This document shows, piece by piece, positions 24,701-34,921 of a stretch of 64,000 bases of DNA. Under the pieces are notes generated by a model that was given only the letters and a program-made list of their open reading frames with translations, was not told where the DNA came from and did no database searches. Source of the DNA: Rhabditoides inermis (Eukaryota > Nematoda > Chromadorea > Rhabditida > Rhabditidae); contig CAWZYM010000455.1 in NCBI GenBank assembly GCA_963966185.1, positions 26,001 through 90,000 of the forward strand, given 5' to 3'. The first letter of the stretch is position 1. Every line of letters starts with the position of its first letter. Position numbers and translations under genes: made by a program.

Positions 24701-27066
24701 TCCACATAGTACTTCTCGTGTTCCTCGATGACGACTTTATGATGTGCAGGCGCGGTGGTCTCGACGCGAATCCGACCCGTCTCCTTCGTGTTCAGCACAA
24801 CCACGCAACCCATCGAATCTGGAACCGATGTTGTTCACTTTAATTTTTTGCGGCACGATGCTTTTACCTCGAAACATTTGCATTATTTGTATTGTTTGAA
24901 AAAAAGAACTTACTTTTCAGCGCGTTCACATCGTCGAGTGGATTCCAATACAGCGCCCCGCCAAATTCGAAAGTCAGATTCGTCGAGCCATCGACCGCGT
25001 GGTGCAAAGGAGGACACATGACGTAGTCTAAATGAAGTAGTGAATCGGCGGCATTCAATGAGCTGCCGCACCGTCGTTGTGTCGCCGCACCGTTGCCTGA
25101 AACGCGGTGCGACGGGTGTGCGTGCGCTCGCTCCAGCGTCCGGGGTTCTCCTTCCACTCTCTTCAAATGATGATTTTACTTTTTCCTCACTCCACCACCC
25201 ATCATGTCCCTATATGACACTTTGCGTGTGAAAATCTGCCTTATCTGCCTGACAGTGGATATGTATCCCCATACTGTACTCTGCCCACCTCCCAGCGACT
25301 ACTCCCAGCATCTTGATTCGCATCCCAGCGCCCTTCGAAGACGGGTACGAGTGCGCCTGCTTGAAAAACGTCGTCGTACTGAAATACGCTTTCTCGCTTT
25401 TCATATTCATTTTACAATTCGAATACAGATGACTTCACTCACTGTGCTCGGACGACGCGGGTCTCTCTCTGCTCCCCAGGCACGTACTCTTCCAGTATGA
25501 TCTTCGTTCCCCTGTCAGTGTCCACTTCTAGATTCCGAAACTCCACGATTAGACCGTAGTTCTCGAGCGGCGCCATCTGAAAACGTCGTTTCCAGGATTC
25601 TATAGTGGGTCCCCCGTTTTCGCGGTCCGCTAATTACGAGAAATGACGCAGACACAAACCAGACAATCGGTCGATTATGGAAATGATCTTTATTTCAAGG
25701 GGCGATTGCCGGTTTTGTCGAATATCTTGACCATGAATGAAAAATCTTCAAATTTTGCTACATAGGTTTGTTTGTATGCCTATCAAGTATGCGCTCATGA
25801 ATTTTGTGAAATTTTATTTAATACGAACCGAGTTATTTCCAAATTTGTGTACAAAATGGGGGATAACTGCGAGTTGGTAGCTCAACTTTGATACAGAATC
25901 AGAGTACTCTAATGGGAGGAAGAATCTATGATCATACATGTTGAATTTTTTCACTAGAAAACCGTTTAATATGGATTTCAATTTTACCCAATTTCATATT
26001 TTGCTAATTATAATGAATACCAGACTAAATTTTTCCAAATTTTCGTACGTAGAGGTCCAGTAAACGGGTTTAAGAAGCTACCATCCAAAAATTGTAGAAA
26101 AATATTCATCTGCTAAGGAGTTATTTCCGTTTATCGATCAGATATCGATCACGACTTCAATGCGAATAAATCTAAACTACGAAGACGTCACGTACTCGTT
26201 TTTGCCTGAGGCTATTGGTACTCAATTTGGGAACAATCTATCGCAATTCCATCACATTTAGATCTCTTTTCGAAATATGACGCAGTTACGGTAGTTGCTG
26301 CGCTGGTGGCACAGTTCATTTCCCTACATTACGTATGCAACTTCATCTAGTTCACACCGCTAACCGGTCTAGAAAGTGAAAAATGAACTAGCGAAACGCG
26401 TCTGGTATCTCAATTTATCAGTCGGGACTGTCACATCTCGTATTCCATTTTTCGTTTCGGCGAACCGCGAAAACGGGGGACCCACTATAGGCGTCTGTGC
26501 GCTCGCATTGTATAATAGGTTCATCGCATGTTTAATAGATTATGCAAAAAGCAGATAAGTAGGCACCGTGTGTTTTGCTGTTAGCAGTAAAGGTTTCGGT
26601 TTCAAAACTGTTTAAAGTCCTCTCCAATTCTCCAGGAGCACAATTTGTGCGCAAGCACATTGTATGCGTCGTGGCTAACAACTTACGAGATCTGCATCAT
26701 AATGGATGAATAGGGCATCGTTAAAGTATTGTTTTCGTATATTCCAAATTGCGCTTCTTGCGCGCGACCGGTGCAAAATCTTCCTGGCGCAAGAATGGTG
26801 CGGGATAATTTGAACTGGAGAACTGGCGGGAACTGGAGAATCACGATCACTACGCGTATCACACTTTACGCGTTGTGATTGTGATGGTGGGAAATTCTCA
26901 ATATCATAAATATCAATCATTACTACATACCTCGAAAACGCAGTCGACCGCGATACAGTCGCTGTTGAAGGCATAGGGATGGAGTTCGAAGGTGGCTTCC
27001 ATCTGATCCGCTGGTATCGACACATTGCTGCAGATGTTGCAGGGAATGGGAACGGCGTCTAAACGA

Positions 27067-27152
<86 letters not shown>

Positions 27153-27214
27153 CGCTAACCTGTGAACGGAAGCAGTAGTGATAAGAAAAGAATAAGGGTA
27201 GTCCATGAGCGCAT
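21066..27214 (-). CDS. CUB-domain type I membrane protein, copy A1
   Basis: About 20 exons. The first (27160-27214) is a signal peptide (MRSWTTLILFLSLLLPFTG). The next (26931-27058) has paired cysteines (CNICSN, DCVFE). Middle exons form repeated CUB-like modules, including the segment GAGMRIKMLGVVAG. Near the C terminus is a clear CUB domain: CDCGAVDF, then SPNYPAAYCMYANCKW, DGHSIQMRVHYF and FWLDFESG. A transmembrane exon (about 21330-21403, AIAFLLCALLLTFIAG) and a short tail ending VQFSTLSDTM follow, with the stop at 21066. All exons I checked are open. Its close copy is B1 and its diverged paralogue B2. The ligand is unknown; the architecture suggests a cell-surface recognition or adhesion role. 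Confidence 0.8.
21476..21630. repeat. GA-rich array after a receptor A1 donor
   Basis: On the coding (minus) strand the donor GTGGGTGGT runs directly into CT repeats. A second array at 21738-21800 follows the next donor upstream. Confidence 0.9.
23835..24205. mobile_element. Short TIR element with a tRNA-like core, in A1 intron
   Basis: The ends TTAAAGGCACAGGGGCG and its near-complement are inverted repeats of about 22 bp. On the minus strand the core holds GGTTCGATTC, a perfect polymerase III B-box, about 40-50 bases downstream of an A-box-like TAGTGTTGTGGT. It is also present in B1 at 43462-43832, so it predates the duplication. Confidence 0.55.
25599..26487. mobile_element. 889-bp non-autonomous DNA element with TA target duplication
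   Basis: The terminal inverted repeats start TAGTGGGTCCCCCGTTTTCG and are about 28 bp long. TA flanks both ends (25597-25598 and 26488-26489). The homologous B1 intron has the uninterrupted empty site GGATTCTAGGCG at about 45289. TA duplication is typical of the Tc1/mariner-pogo group. There is no transposase ORF. Confidence 0.88.
27066..27152. repeat. (CT)n(GT)n compound microsatellite
   Basis: It lies in intron 1 of receptor A1, next to the donor. The same compound array is at 45607-45692 in B1. Confidence 0.95.
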
Positions 27215-27359
27215 CACACTATGATCAATTGGATGAAATCGAATCATTCAACAACACAAAACAGACAAAAAAGGAACCAGTAGAGCGAATGCACGGCTCA
27301 TATACTTTTCCTCTCGAGAAAAGAAGAAGAAACACATTTCGCAAAGTTCAGCAACAAAA

Positions 27360-27700
27360 AAAAACACCACAATGAACGAAGAGAGCGAATGTCCGGCTTA
27401 TGAACTTTTGTTGATCTCAAAAAAAGAAGAAGTGCATTTCGCAATTGGCTTGATCGAACGTCCGATCTGGGTGGTGTTTACACTGAAAGAAAGAAGACAG
27501 AGACAGGGGTGGGGGCGAGAAAAATCGCACTATCCCACTACTGCACAGAACCACATGGCACATGCGAGTCCGTTGCGAAATGCGAATCGAGTAGCCCTGA
27601 ACTGATCAGCTGTTGACTGCGGACAGTTGATTAATTAGGTGCGAAGCGTACTAGCGGGCGTTGTGTTCCAGCAAAAACACGTAGAAAAAGAACTTTATTA
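27360..27700. other. 5' flank of receptor A1
   Basis: Between A1 and the A2 remnant. Sequence is nearly identical to 45900-46230. An open stretch at 27372-27600 is shared by both copies but has no recognisable product, so I do not call a gene. Confidence 0.4.
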
Positions 27701-28192
27701 AGAATGCGTATAAGTATAGTTGAGCGATGCGATTACAGCGAGCCACTGAAAAAAGGTTACTACATAGGTGCAATAGTAAGTAACTGTAACCCACGTCAAG
27801 GTACTAAACTGTACAGTGTCCCTGTCTGCGAGAGATCGTGCAGCGAACAGATTCGAGTACTTGTTGCTGGAATGGACAAGTCGTTTTTCGACACACTGTG
27901 CTGTGAACTGCAGCTGACTGTGAGCTTGTTCAGATTAAATGAAAATTAGTGTTTTTTTCTGAATATTGTACATACTTGTTGTCCCTCTTCTTCTTTCAGT
28001 TATAGTTTTTTCTCACCTTTTCATCAAGTGCCATACTTCCGCCTGCAATGAACGACAGAATGAGGAAACAGGCAAGAAAAGCGAGACACTGAATGGAAGA
28101 TGGAACGTACCAAAGACTCCAAAGAGACTGAATGGAAATCAAATCAAAGCAAACATTCATCAGAATAGCATATTCATGTACATATTGGATGC

Positions 28193-28588
28193 ATTACAAG
28201 AAATTCAAAGAAGTAATGCATTGAAAATTCATAGTACACATTCGGTTTCGGTCCCTTCCACCAGACCGAATGTGTAAACCTACCAGCCGGGACCATCATC
28301 AGTGATGAACCGGTAGGCAAGTGTACAAAGTAGTATTACAAGAAAAAAAGGGGAAAATATTTCTAGAGGGTTATCGATCGTCTACGACGCTTAGGGATAG
28401 GGGTCAACAAAAATTGGGAGCAACCTAACGAGAGAGGGGAATGCGACACGACTGATTTGAGAGCGGCGACTGCGAGTCACATAGACTTTTAGTGCAGATC
28501 GGTAGATCAGACAGAGCGCAGAGAAAGAGGGGATGAGATCAATTCAGTGTGTCAATGAAATGTTTGAATTTATTTTTGGCCTTCAGTT
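28193..28588. repeat. Downstream pseudo-LTR of the Penelope-like element
   Basis: Identical over 396 bp to 32214-32609 by reading. It contains the ORF stop codon, the 3' UTR and a structured RNA motif at 28236-28309. Confidence 0.92.
28236..28309 (-). ncRNA. Hammerhead-like / pseudoknot RNA motif in the downstream pseudo-LTR
   Basis: On the minus strand, CUGAUGA (28302-28296) and GAAA (28249-28246) are both present. GGUCCC (28294-28289) pairs with GGGACC (28255-28250). An 11-bp perfect stem (28265-28275 with 28236-28246) closes beside GAAA and a UC. UGGUGGA (28263-28257) can pair with UUCAUCA (28309-28303). All conserved hammerhead parts occur, but the strand order is not that of a classic hammerhead. 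Penelope-like elements are known to carry hammerheads in this region. Confidence 0.5.
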
Positions 28589-31364
28589 TGTATTTCAATA
28601 ATAATTGTTTATTACTAAGAATAGTTTTTGAAATTTGAAAAGTAATTTTGTGAGAAGTATAACCATTTGCGAGATAAGTTTTGAACAGTTGTTGGCATCT
28701 TTGTTTAAAGGTTGACTTCATAGTGCAACATCTGAATATTCGTATGATTTCTCCATGCAAACAATTCATAGCAATGCTTGACTTGATATTACTTTCGTAG
28801 TGTGGGTATCTGATGACATCGAACGAGTAATCATCTGTTTTATTGTAGAGTTCTGTTGTTATTGAATTATGTTCCATTTTGATGTTCAAATCTAAGAATT
28901 CCGTTTCTTTGTTCTGTGTACTAGTTTGTTCAAGAGTCAGAGAGTTGTGATATATTTCGCTATTTATTTTAGAAACAATAGTGGAACTGTTCCTGTATAT
29001 GATTAGAATATCATCCATGTATCTGCATATTTTTGACTGAGTATTTCGGAAATATTCCGAGTTTCGCATTACGTAAGTGTATTCCATGAAGGATAGTGTC
29101 AAATCGGCTAGAAGAGGTGAACAATTATTACCTTGAGGGATACCGGATATTTGTTTGAAAATTAATCCTCCATAGAGAGCATAACTGTTTTTCAATATAT
29201 ATTCGAGCATAAATTTAATGTCACTTATATCATATGAATTTCCCGACTTTGTATCTGTAGCGCTGTAATAAACTTTCTTGTATCCAACCACAATGAACTC
29301 TTTTTTGCTGTTCTTGAAACATAGATCAATCAATCCGAAGATATTTTTGATAACGGATTCGTGCGGTAAGTTTGTGAAAAGGCTACTGAAGTCCGCAGAA
29401 AACAGATTGAATTGACTAGGCTCTTTTATCGAATTACACATTTCAAGAACTTGCAAGCTGTTATTTATGGACCAGATAGGATTAATATTTGTGCGCTGTG
29501 TTATTGATTTACAATAATTAATGAAATGGTGTTTTAAAAAGGTGAGTATTTTTTGCATTTCTAGTGAAACTGGTTTTAAACTGCTGTTAAAAGCTCCGGT
29601 TATGAAACGAAACTTTACTGGGTTTTTGTGCATTTTTGGTATAGCATAGATTTTCGGTAGAGCTTTATCATTTACATCTGTTGTTAACTTCAGTGATTTA
29701 GTTGTTATCAGATGTCTGTTAATAATCTCGTCTTCTTTTTCATTCTGGTAGATAGTGTAAGTTGGATTCGAATTGTTGGTTGTGTTTGTGATATGATCAT
29801 ATCCTAATTCTTTGTTCATAATTTGTAAATATAGTTTTTTGCACGTGATAGCATAATTTCCAGAAGCTTTGTCCACACATGTGATTACAAATTGGTCTTG
29901 CAACGTTTTCAATTCTAGTGGCATTCTCTTTTCGTTTATAAAATTAGGTTTGCAATCTTCATATCGTTTCAAAAGTTTTGTTTTTATTTTGTTTTCAATA
30001 TCCATAACTATGTTGCCGGGTATTTTATATATAGTCGATAGCTTTTCTAGGTGTTCTGTAACTAATTGCAATAGATCTGTGGTAATTTCTTCATCGTTTA
30101 CAGATTTAGGAGATCGATATTTTGTTCCGTTCAGAATAATATTTCTCAGATCATTACTTTGTATCATATTAGCATTTCCAGTAACAATGTGTTTATAGTG
30201 CGAGTCTATGAACGATGGATAGTGGTTACAGTAACAGGCCGATGACAGTATTCTTTTAATTTGGCCAGTAGTCAAATTGCGTAGGAATTTATTGTAGTTC
30301 ATAATTTGTGTGCTATCTGGCAAATCATAAGTGTATAAAATTCTTGTTTTATAGTGTTTCTCATCCGTTGTTTTGAAGTAAGTATTTATTGATCTGTTTA
30401 TTAACTTGGCTAAATTGATTTCTTCCATGAATTTACCATAATATTGTACTTTCAGATTGTGATATTTCTGCGGTAGGATTTCGTTCATTTTCTTTGAAAC
30501 TAGTGACTTAGCAATTATACAGAAAACTTTGAGTTGAAGAGATTTACTCAGAAGGTTATAGGTTTCGTCGTTCACCATGTAATCCAAGAGATTTTCTATT
30601 GCATGTTTGTTAAGCGAATTGTAGTATTGATATAGTTGTTTTCCTTCGAGGGTTTCCACTGCACTTAGAATTGTAGAATTTGTCATCGTATTTTTGTAAG
30701 CAGGGATACTCCTTCTTCTTTTTCCTCGATATTTATGTTTATTTCTAGAGTTCGATATTTTAAGGCTAGTGAATGGATTATTTTCTATTTTACATTTATG
30801 AAAGTCAATAACTGAGATATTTCCAAAAGTTTTGATTTGATCATTCAGTCCAAGCGGATATGCAGATTTAATCAAGTTTATCCAGAAGTGCTCTTTTTGC
30901 AATCTCACTTCAGTGACACAATTTTCTGACTGATTATCCAAGATAGTGATTTTGAATTCTTCGCAATCATGATCTGAGAGTTTGAAATGTTTGCTAAGAA
31001 AAGTGTTTAACTTGTTGGTTTTGAAACTATTCCTATGCGCGGACATTCTTTGTTTGAGTGTTTGTTTAGTTTCACCGACATATTGCATGTTGCATTTATT
31101 GCATGTTATTAGGTAAACTAAGTTCTTTGAGAGACAATTAGCATCATTTGATTTGAATGTAGGTATAGTCATTGAAGTGCATGAACTTGTTGTTTGTGAT
31201 TTGAATTCTATTTTCGGACAAATAACACATCGTTTGTTATCACATCGTTTTCCAGTAAAAACTGTGTTTCCGGGAAGATCAGCCGTTGTTTGCTTTCTAT
31301 CTGTCTGCACACGTTGAATTTCCTTAAGTAAGTAGTATGGTTTATCGTTGTTTTTGTACAGCAT
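28539..31364 (-). CDS. Penelope-like reverse transcriptase with N-terminal GIY-YIG endonuclease
   Basis: A single 941-codon frame without stops. Near the N terminus is a Cys cluster (CDNKRCVIC), then a GIY-YIG nuclease: LVYLITC about residue 82, YVGET about 95, QRMSAHR, and EHFWINLI with the catalytic Glu about 150. The reverse transcriptase follows with PKMHKNPVKFRF, motif A FSADFSSLFTNLP (about 656), motif B GIPQGNNCSP (about 740), the YMDD catalytic box (about 782) and TEFLDLNIKM. The nuclease at the N rather than the C terminus places it with the Hydra/Naiad/Chlamys-like lineages and not with canonical Penelope. It copies element RNA at a nicked target. An in-frame TAA lies directly before the ATG. 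Confidence 0.93.
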   Translation of the reverse strand: MLYKNNDKPYYLLKEIQRVQTDRKQTTADLPGNTVFTGKRCDNKRCVICPKIEFKSQTTSSCTSMTIPTFKSNDANCLSKNLVYLITCNKCNMQYVGETKQTLKQRMSAHRNSFKTNKLNTFLSKHFKLSDHDCEEFKITILDNQSENCVTEVRLQKEHFWINLIKSAYPLGLNDQIKTFGNISVIDFHKCKIENNPFTSLKISNSRNKHKYRGKRRRSIPAYKNTMTNSTILSAVETLEGKQLYQYYNSLNKHAIENLLDYMVNDETYNLLSKSLQLKVFCIIAKSLVSKKMNEILPQKYHNLKVQYYGKFMEEINLAKLINRSINTYFKTTDEKHYKTRILYTYDLPDSTQIMNYNKFLRNLTTGQIKRILSSACYCNHYPSFIDSHYKHIVTGNANMIQSNDLRNIILNGTKYRSPKSVNDEEITTDLLQLVTEHLEKLSTIYKIPGNIVMDIENKIKTKLLKRYEDCKPNFINEKRMPLELKTLQDQFVITCVDKASGNYAITCKKLYLQIMNKELGYDHITNTTNNSNPTYTIYQNEKEDEIINRHLITTKSLKLTTDVNDKALPKIYAIPKMHKNPVKFRFITGAFNSSLKPVSLEMQKILTFLKHHFINYCKSITQRTNINPIWSINNSLQVLEMCNSIKEPSQFNLFSADFSSLFTNLPHESVIKNIFGLIDLCFKNSKKEFIVVGYKKVYYSATDTKSGNSYDISDIKFMLEYILKNSYALYGGLIFKQISGIPQGNNCSPLLADLTLSFMEYTYVMRNSEYFRNTQSKICRYMDDILIIYRNSSTIVSKINSEIYHNSLTLEQTSTQNKETEFLDLNIKMEHNSITTELYNKTDDYSFDVIRYPHYESNIKSSIAMNCLHGEIIRIFRCCTMKSTFKQRCQQLFKTYLANGYTSHKITFQISKTILSNKQLLLKYKLKAKNKFKHFIDTLN

Positions 31365-32037
31365 TTAGAGGCAGCTGCGCCTGTTTTTGGGTAAAGGGTG
31401 AGAGTGGAACTGGGGAATACAAGAGTATTTCATGAGTATTGTGCGAGGCCAGGACCTGTCATCCCACCTTACAGCAATGGCAGTGAGTACCAACTCTCGT
31501 GCATCAGCGGGGTGTCTGCCCCATCCCACTGCCAACCTGAGTTCGGGGTGGGACCGCTTTGTTGGTCAACACCAGAGTTTAACCTCTCTTTCGTTACTGT
31601 AGACTCTGGGTAGCATGAGTGATCACATGAGTGATGTGTTGTAGTCTGATGGGTCACAAGAGGTTGGGTGGTGTGTTGGCGGCGGAGAGAGAGGCGAGTG
31701 ATCGACCGCGAGTGTTCTTTGATCCCGCTGCCCACACCGATTGTTCGCTTGAGTGTTCATCGTGATGTGCTTTGCGCTCCAACCTGCCAACCGGCAAGCA
31801 CATCTAGTGTTCATTGATTGGTGCAAGAGGAGATCCGAGGATCAGTGTTCACAGACTTGGGTCATAGTGCGACTTATATCAGTCACTTAGTGTTCGCGCG
31901 TACAAACAGACTAATTTGTGCAGGAAAAGGCGTTGTAGACATGAAATGGTTCGGAAACATACTGGTTTGTGTGTTTGTGCGTATTACAATCTTTATAGAT
32001 AAGATAGTAGAAAAAAGGGGTATATGTGGGGTAGTTG

Positions 32038-32130
32038 CGTCAAAAGACGAATAGAGTCCCATAAGGGACTGGGTGCGTCAAAAGACGTAAAGTACGTCCC
32101 ATAAGGGACGCGGGTTGGTCTTGCGACCAA
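32038..32130 (-). promoter_or_regulatory. String of five small hairpins in the Penelope-like 5' leader
   Basis: In sense order: GGTC-GCAA-GACC (32128-32117, a GNRA loop), GTCCC-TTAT-GGGAC (32109-32096), CGTC-TTTT-GACG (32087-32076), GTCCC-TTAT-GGGAC (32069-32056) and CGTC-TTTT-GACG (32049-32038). The last two pairs are a tandem repeat of one module. Confidence 0.7.
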
Positions 32131-32213
32131 AGTGTACGAGTAAGATAAGACAGGTCATACTGGGGAGAGGGTAATTTCTCCCCCCGAATCACCCAGCATC
32201 ACTGCCATATCGA

Positions 32214-32609
32214 ATTACAAGAAATTCAAAGAAGTAATGCATTGAAAATTCATAGTACACATTCGGTTTCGGTCCCTTCCACCAGACCGAATGTGTAAAC
32301 CTACCAGCCGGGACCATCATCAGTGATGAACCGGTAGGCAAGTGTACAAAGTAGTATTACAAGAAAAAAAGGGGAAAATATTTCTAGAGGGTTATCGATC
32401 GTCTACGACGCTTAGGGATAGGGGTCAACAAAAATTGGGAGCAACCTAACGAGAGAGGGGAATGCGACACGACTGATTTGAGAGCGGCGACTGCGAGTCA
32501 CATAGACTTTTAGTGCAGATCGGTAGATCAGACAGAGCGCAGAGAAAGAGGGGATGAGATCAATTCAGTGTGTCAATGAAATGTTTGAATTTATTTTTGG
32601 CCTTCAGTT
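32214..32609. repeat. Upstream pseudo-LTR of the Penelope-like element
   Basis: Identical to 28193-28588 and contains a second copy of the hammerhead-like motif at 32257-32330. Confidence 0.92.
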
Positions 32610-33266
32610 GTGTGGTTAGCGCTGGGAAAAAATACAAAAATAAATGAGTTAATGAATAGAAGGTAACACGTATAGCAAAAAAAGCTTACCATTGCAATCG
32701 TGAGGCCAGACGTGGTCGACTCTGAGTGATGGACGTGCTGGATGATGGTGGTGTTCGGAGAGGAGGAAGCGACTGGAACGACCTCGCTTCACTGCTTCAC
32801 TCTACTGCCAGCCGCATCGTAGATAGTCACCGTGTCGCTGGGATGGGAGTGGAAGCGGTGCACGCGCATCACGATAGAGTGAGAGTCAGGCACCGAGATG
32901 ACGCAGCTGGAAACCTTATCTTTCTCTCTCTCTCGCTCGCTCCCCCTAAATCATCTGCACATCCACGGGGAAAACTCCTCACCGACATTTGGCGTATTTG
33001 CAGTGTGGTTTGGGATACTGTGGTGTCTGTGGTGAGTAGAGAAACTTCCACTGCGACGCGTTGATATGGAGAAGATCCACCGGGCCGCAGTCTGGAAGGT
33101 GCAGGCTAACGATGAGTACCGTGTCAAATAGAGTTGCGGCTGACACTTTGTCCAGTTGTAATTGACGACAACGCTGTCCATATGGCTAACAGTCTCTCTG
33201 TGATAGTGCACCGTCACGTTGCCTGGCTGCTGTCGGAAGAATGGTTCGAGATCGGAGCCGTACCTG

Positions 33267-33631
33267 CAGAGGCAGTCCGTGGTTGAATAATATATTATTA
33301 GTCACGTGAAATAGGACTGAATTACTCAATATGTGTGCGTTCCGGCGGTTCAGTGGATCTAAACACGACACAATATGATCTTAATTCCTACCAGTCCACC
33401 CTGGCTGGCACGACAGTGCAACACCCGTACGTACCACAACAGCCTATCTCCCTCCCTCACCCCCTTCACTCCAACCACCACTAGGTCTTATTACATTCCC
33501 GAAATGTCCACACTACTCAAATACACGATACACGAATATGAGCACCAATTACTTTTATTAACATGGCGGGCTGGGCGCGAGAGAGGACGAGAGAGAGCCA
33601 CTCTCCTCGGGGGAGGAGGGAGCAAGACTCT
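33267..33631. other. Unique flank between block A and the Harbinger element
   Basis: No gene found. Homology to block B stops at 33266. The target triplet TCT of the Harbinger element is at 33629-33631. Confidence 0.5.
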
Positions 33632-33895
33632 GGGGCTGACCTAACATCGATGCAATACCCCGTTGCAATGCAAGAATCGTTGTATTTTGCAAGAATTCTT
33701 GCAAAAAGCAAGAAATCTTGCATTGCAATTTCACACTGACAAGAATTGTTGTCATGTCCACCGAACGTGTTACAAAATACTCCGCAGAAATACAAACTTC
33801 TTTTCACATACGACTTTTAGCAGCATTGCGCTCGCCGCGGGCCCCCCGTATAAATGTTGGGCCCCACGCGATCGATAACAGCTGACTCGATTTCT
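33632..33895. repeat. Left terminal inverted repeat of the Harbinger element
   Basis: Reverse complement of 39136-39407 with few differences. It contains smaller inverted motifs such as TTGCAAGAATTCTTGCAA. Confidence 0.88.
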
Positions 33896-34189
33896 GATAT
33901 ACGAAAATTTTACGTTTCTTTTTTGTGTTTGTTGCGTTTTTAATAATTTAATTTTCGTATATGCGGCTGCGATTGTTGTTCATCGCGTACGAGTAACTTG
34001 TAATCATTTTGTATGTAATTGTTTGCAGTAGGTGATTTTGCAGTCGCAGAAAAATGAATATACAGTGTTCTCGTAACGTAGTAGATGAACAAAGTTGTAT
34101 TGTTCGCTTATTTCGCTTCAAGGATAGGACAACATGCGCGATTTGTTGTTCCATTTATTTTTTTATCTTTTTTTCTAGGGGTTGGCTTC

Positions 34190-34660
34190 GGCTGTCTAGG
34201 CCACTCGCCGGTGTGTTCAACCAGGACAGCTTCGGTGAGGTGAGATACGTGTGTTTTGTTGTCATTGCTCTTCAAATGTTTGTACCCAACTATTCTCGAA
34301 CACTTTTTAATACCTAAATTGGATTTCATTCACTTGTTTTATGAGGTTGCAAACATCTTGTTTTCCGTTCAGTTGGGCCTATGTGGTGTGCGACGCCGAC
34401 AAGCACATTCTGGTGCAGGTCAAGAAGGCGCCGATGGCGAGGAGGAGGAAGATGGGAGGCGACGAGGAGGATGAAGCAGACGTACAGGTAAGCATGTTAC
34501 GTGTTCGCAATCCCGTTTTATATTATAGTTCACATTACAAGTTTGAGTTGGTAGAGTGGTGGTCTTCCTTTGTATGTGTATTTTATAAGTGATCAAGTAC
34601 AAACTTTCGTTTTCAGATGTCGTCGTATGCAGTGAACGATTTGCGAGGAGTTGGACAAGC
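34190..34660 (+). other. Possible opposite-strand exons inside the Harbinger element
   Basis: Three stretches bounded by plausible splice sites (to 34240, 34371-34489, 34617-34660) read in one frame as a Cys/His-containing then Lys/Arg/acidic peptide (VVCDADKHILVQVKKAP). No start or family is recognised. It may be an antisense fragment. Confidence 0.2.
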
Positions 34661-34921
34661 ACACTCACTTGAAACCGTGTGTTTTTTTAATTATTTTTTT
34701 CACATTCATATGTTTGTTTTGATTTCTAATACATTGATTGATATAATTGTGGTGTGTTCATCATGGTTGTTCATGGTGCGTGAGGGTTTATATGTATATA
34801 TTCAATACACAATTACATTTAGAGGATACAATTGTGCGAGTGTACGGTAACAAAATATACAATTTGATTTCCCAGATACTTAGTTTTGTATACGATATAA
34901 TACTGCTATGTAGGTTCTCTA

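Larger units (their letters stand above)
28193..32609 (-). mobile_element. Penelope-like retroelement, complete, with flanking 396-bp direct repeats
   Basis: The element carries one intact ORF (28539-31364) between two identical direct repeats (28193-28588 and 32214-32609), the pseudo-LTR arrangement of Penelope-like elements. The upstream repeat includes the last codons of the ORF, as expected for a partial tandem copy. Comparison with the uninterrupted site in block B (about 46660-46670) fixes both ends. No target duplication longer than about 2 bp is seen. It lies in the same orientation as the host pseudogene A2. Confidence 0.92.
27733..33266 (-). pseudogene. Receptor A2: decayed duplicate of B2, interrupted by a Penelope-like element
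   Basis: The 3' part of a B2-like receptor gene survives on both sides of the retroelement. Left of it (27733-28190) are the last exons with the tail VQFSTLT. Right of it (32610-33266) are the exons matching B2 at 46680-47790. The transmembrane exon has a net one-base length change relative to B2 (about 28040), which shifts the frame. The exon encoding the end of the CUB domain (B2 about 46920-47050) is deleted. Homology stops at 33266, so the 5' half of the gene is absent. Confidence 0.85.

Noticed and set aside
27372..27600. Short gene shared by blocks A and B at 27372 and 45913
   Set aside because: The frame is conserved only because the blocks are recent duplicates; no leader, splice sites or family is visible and it overlaps the receptor 5' flank.
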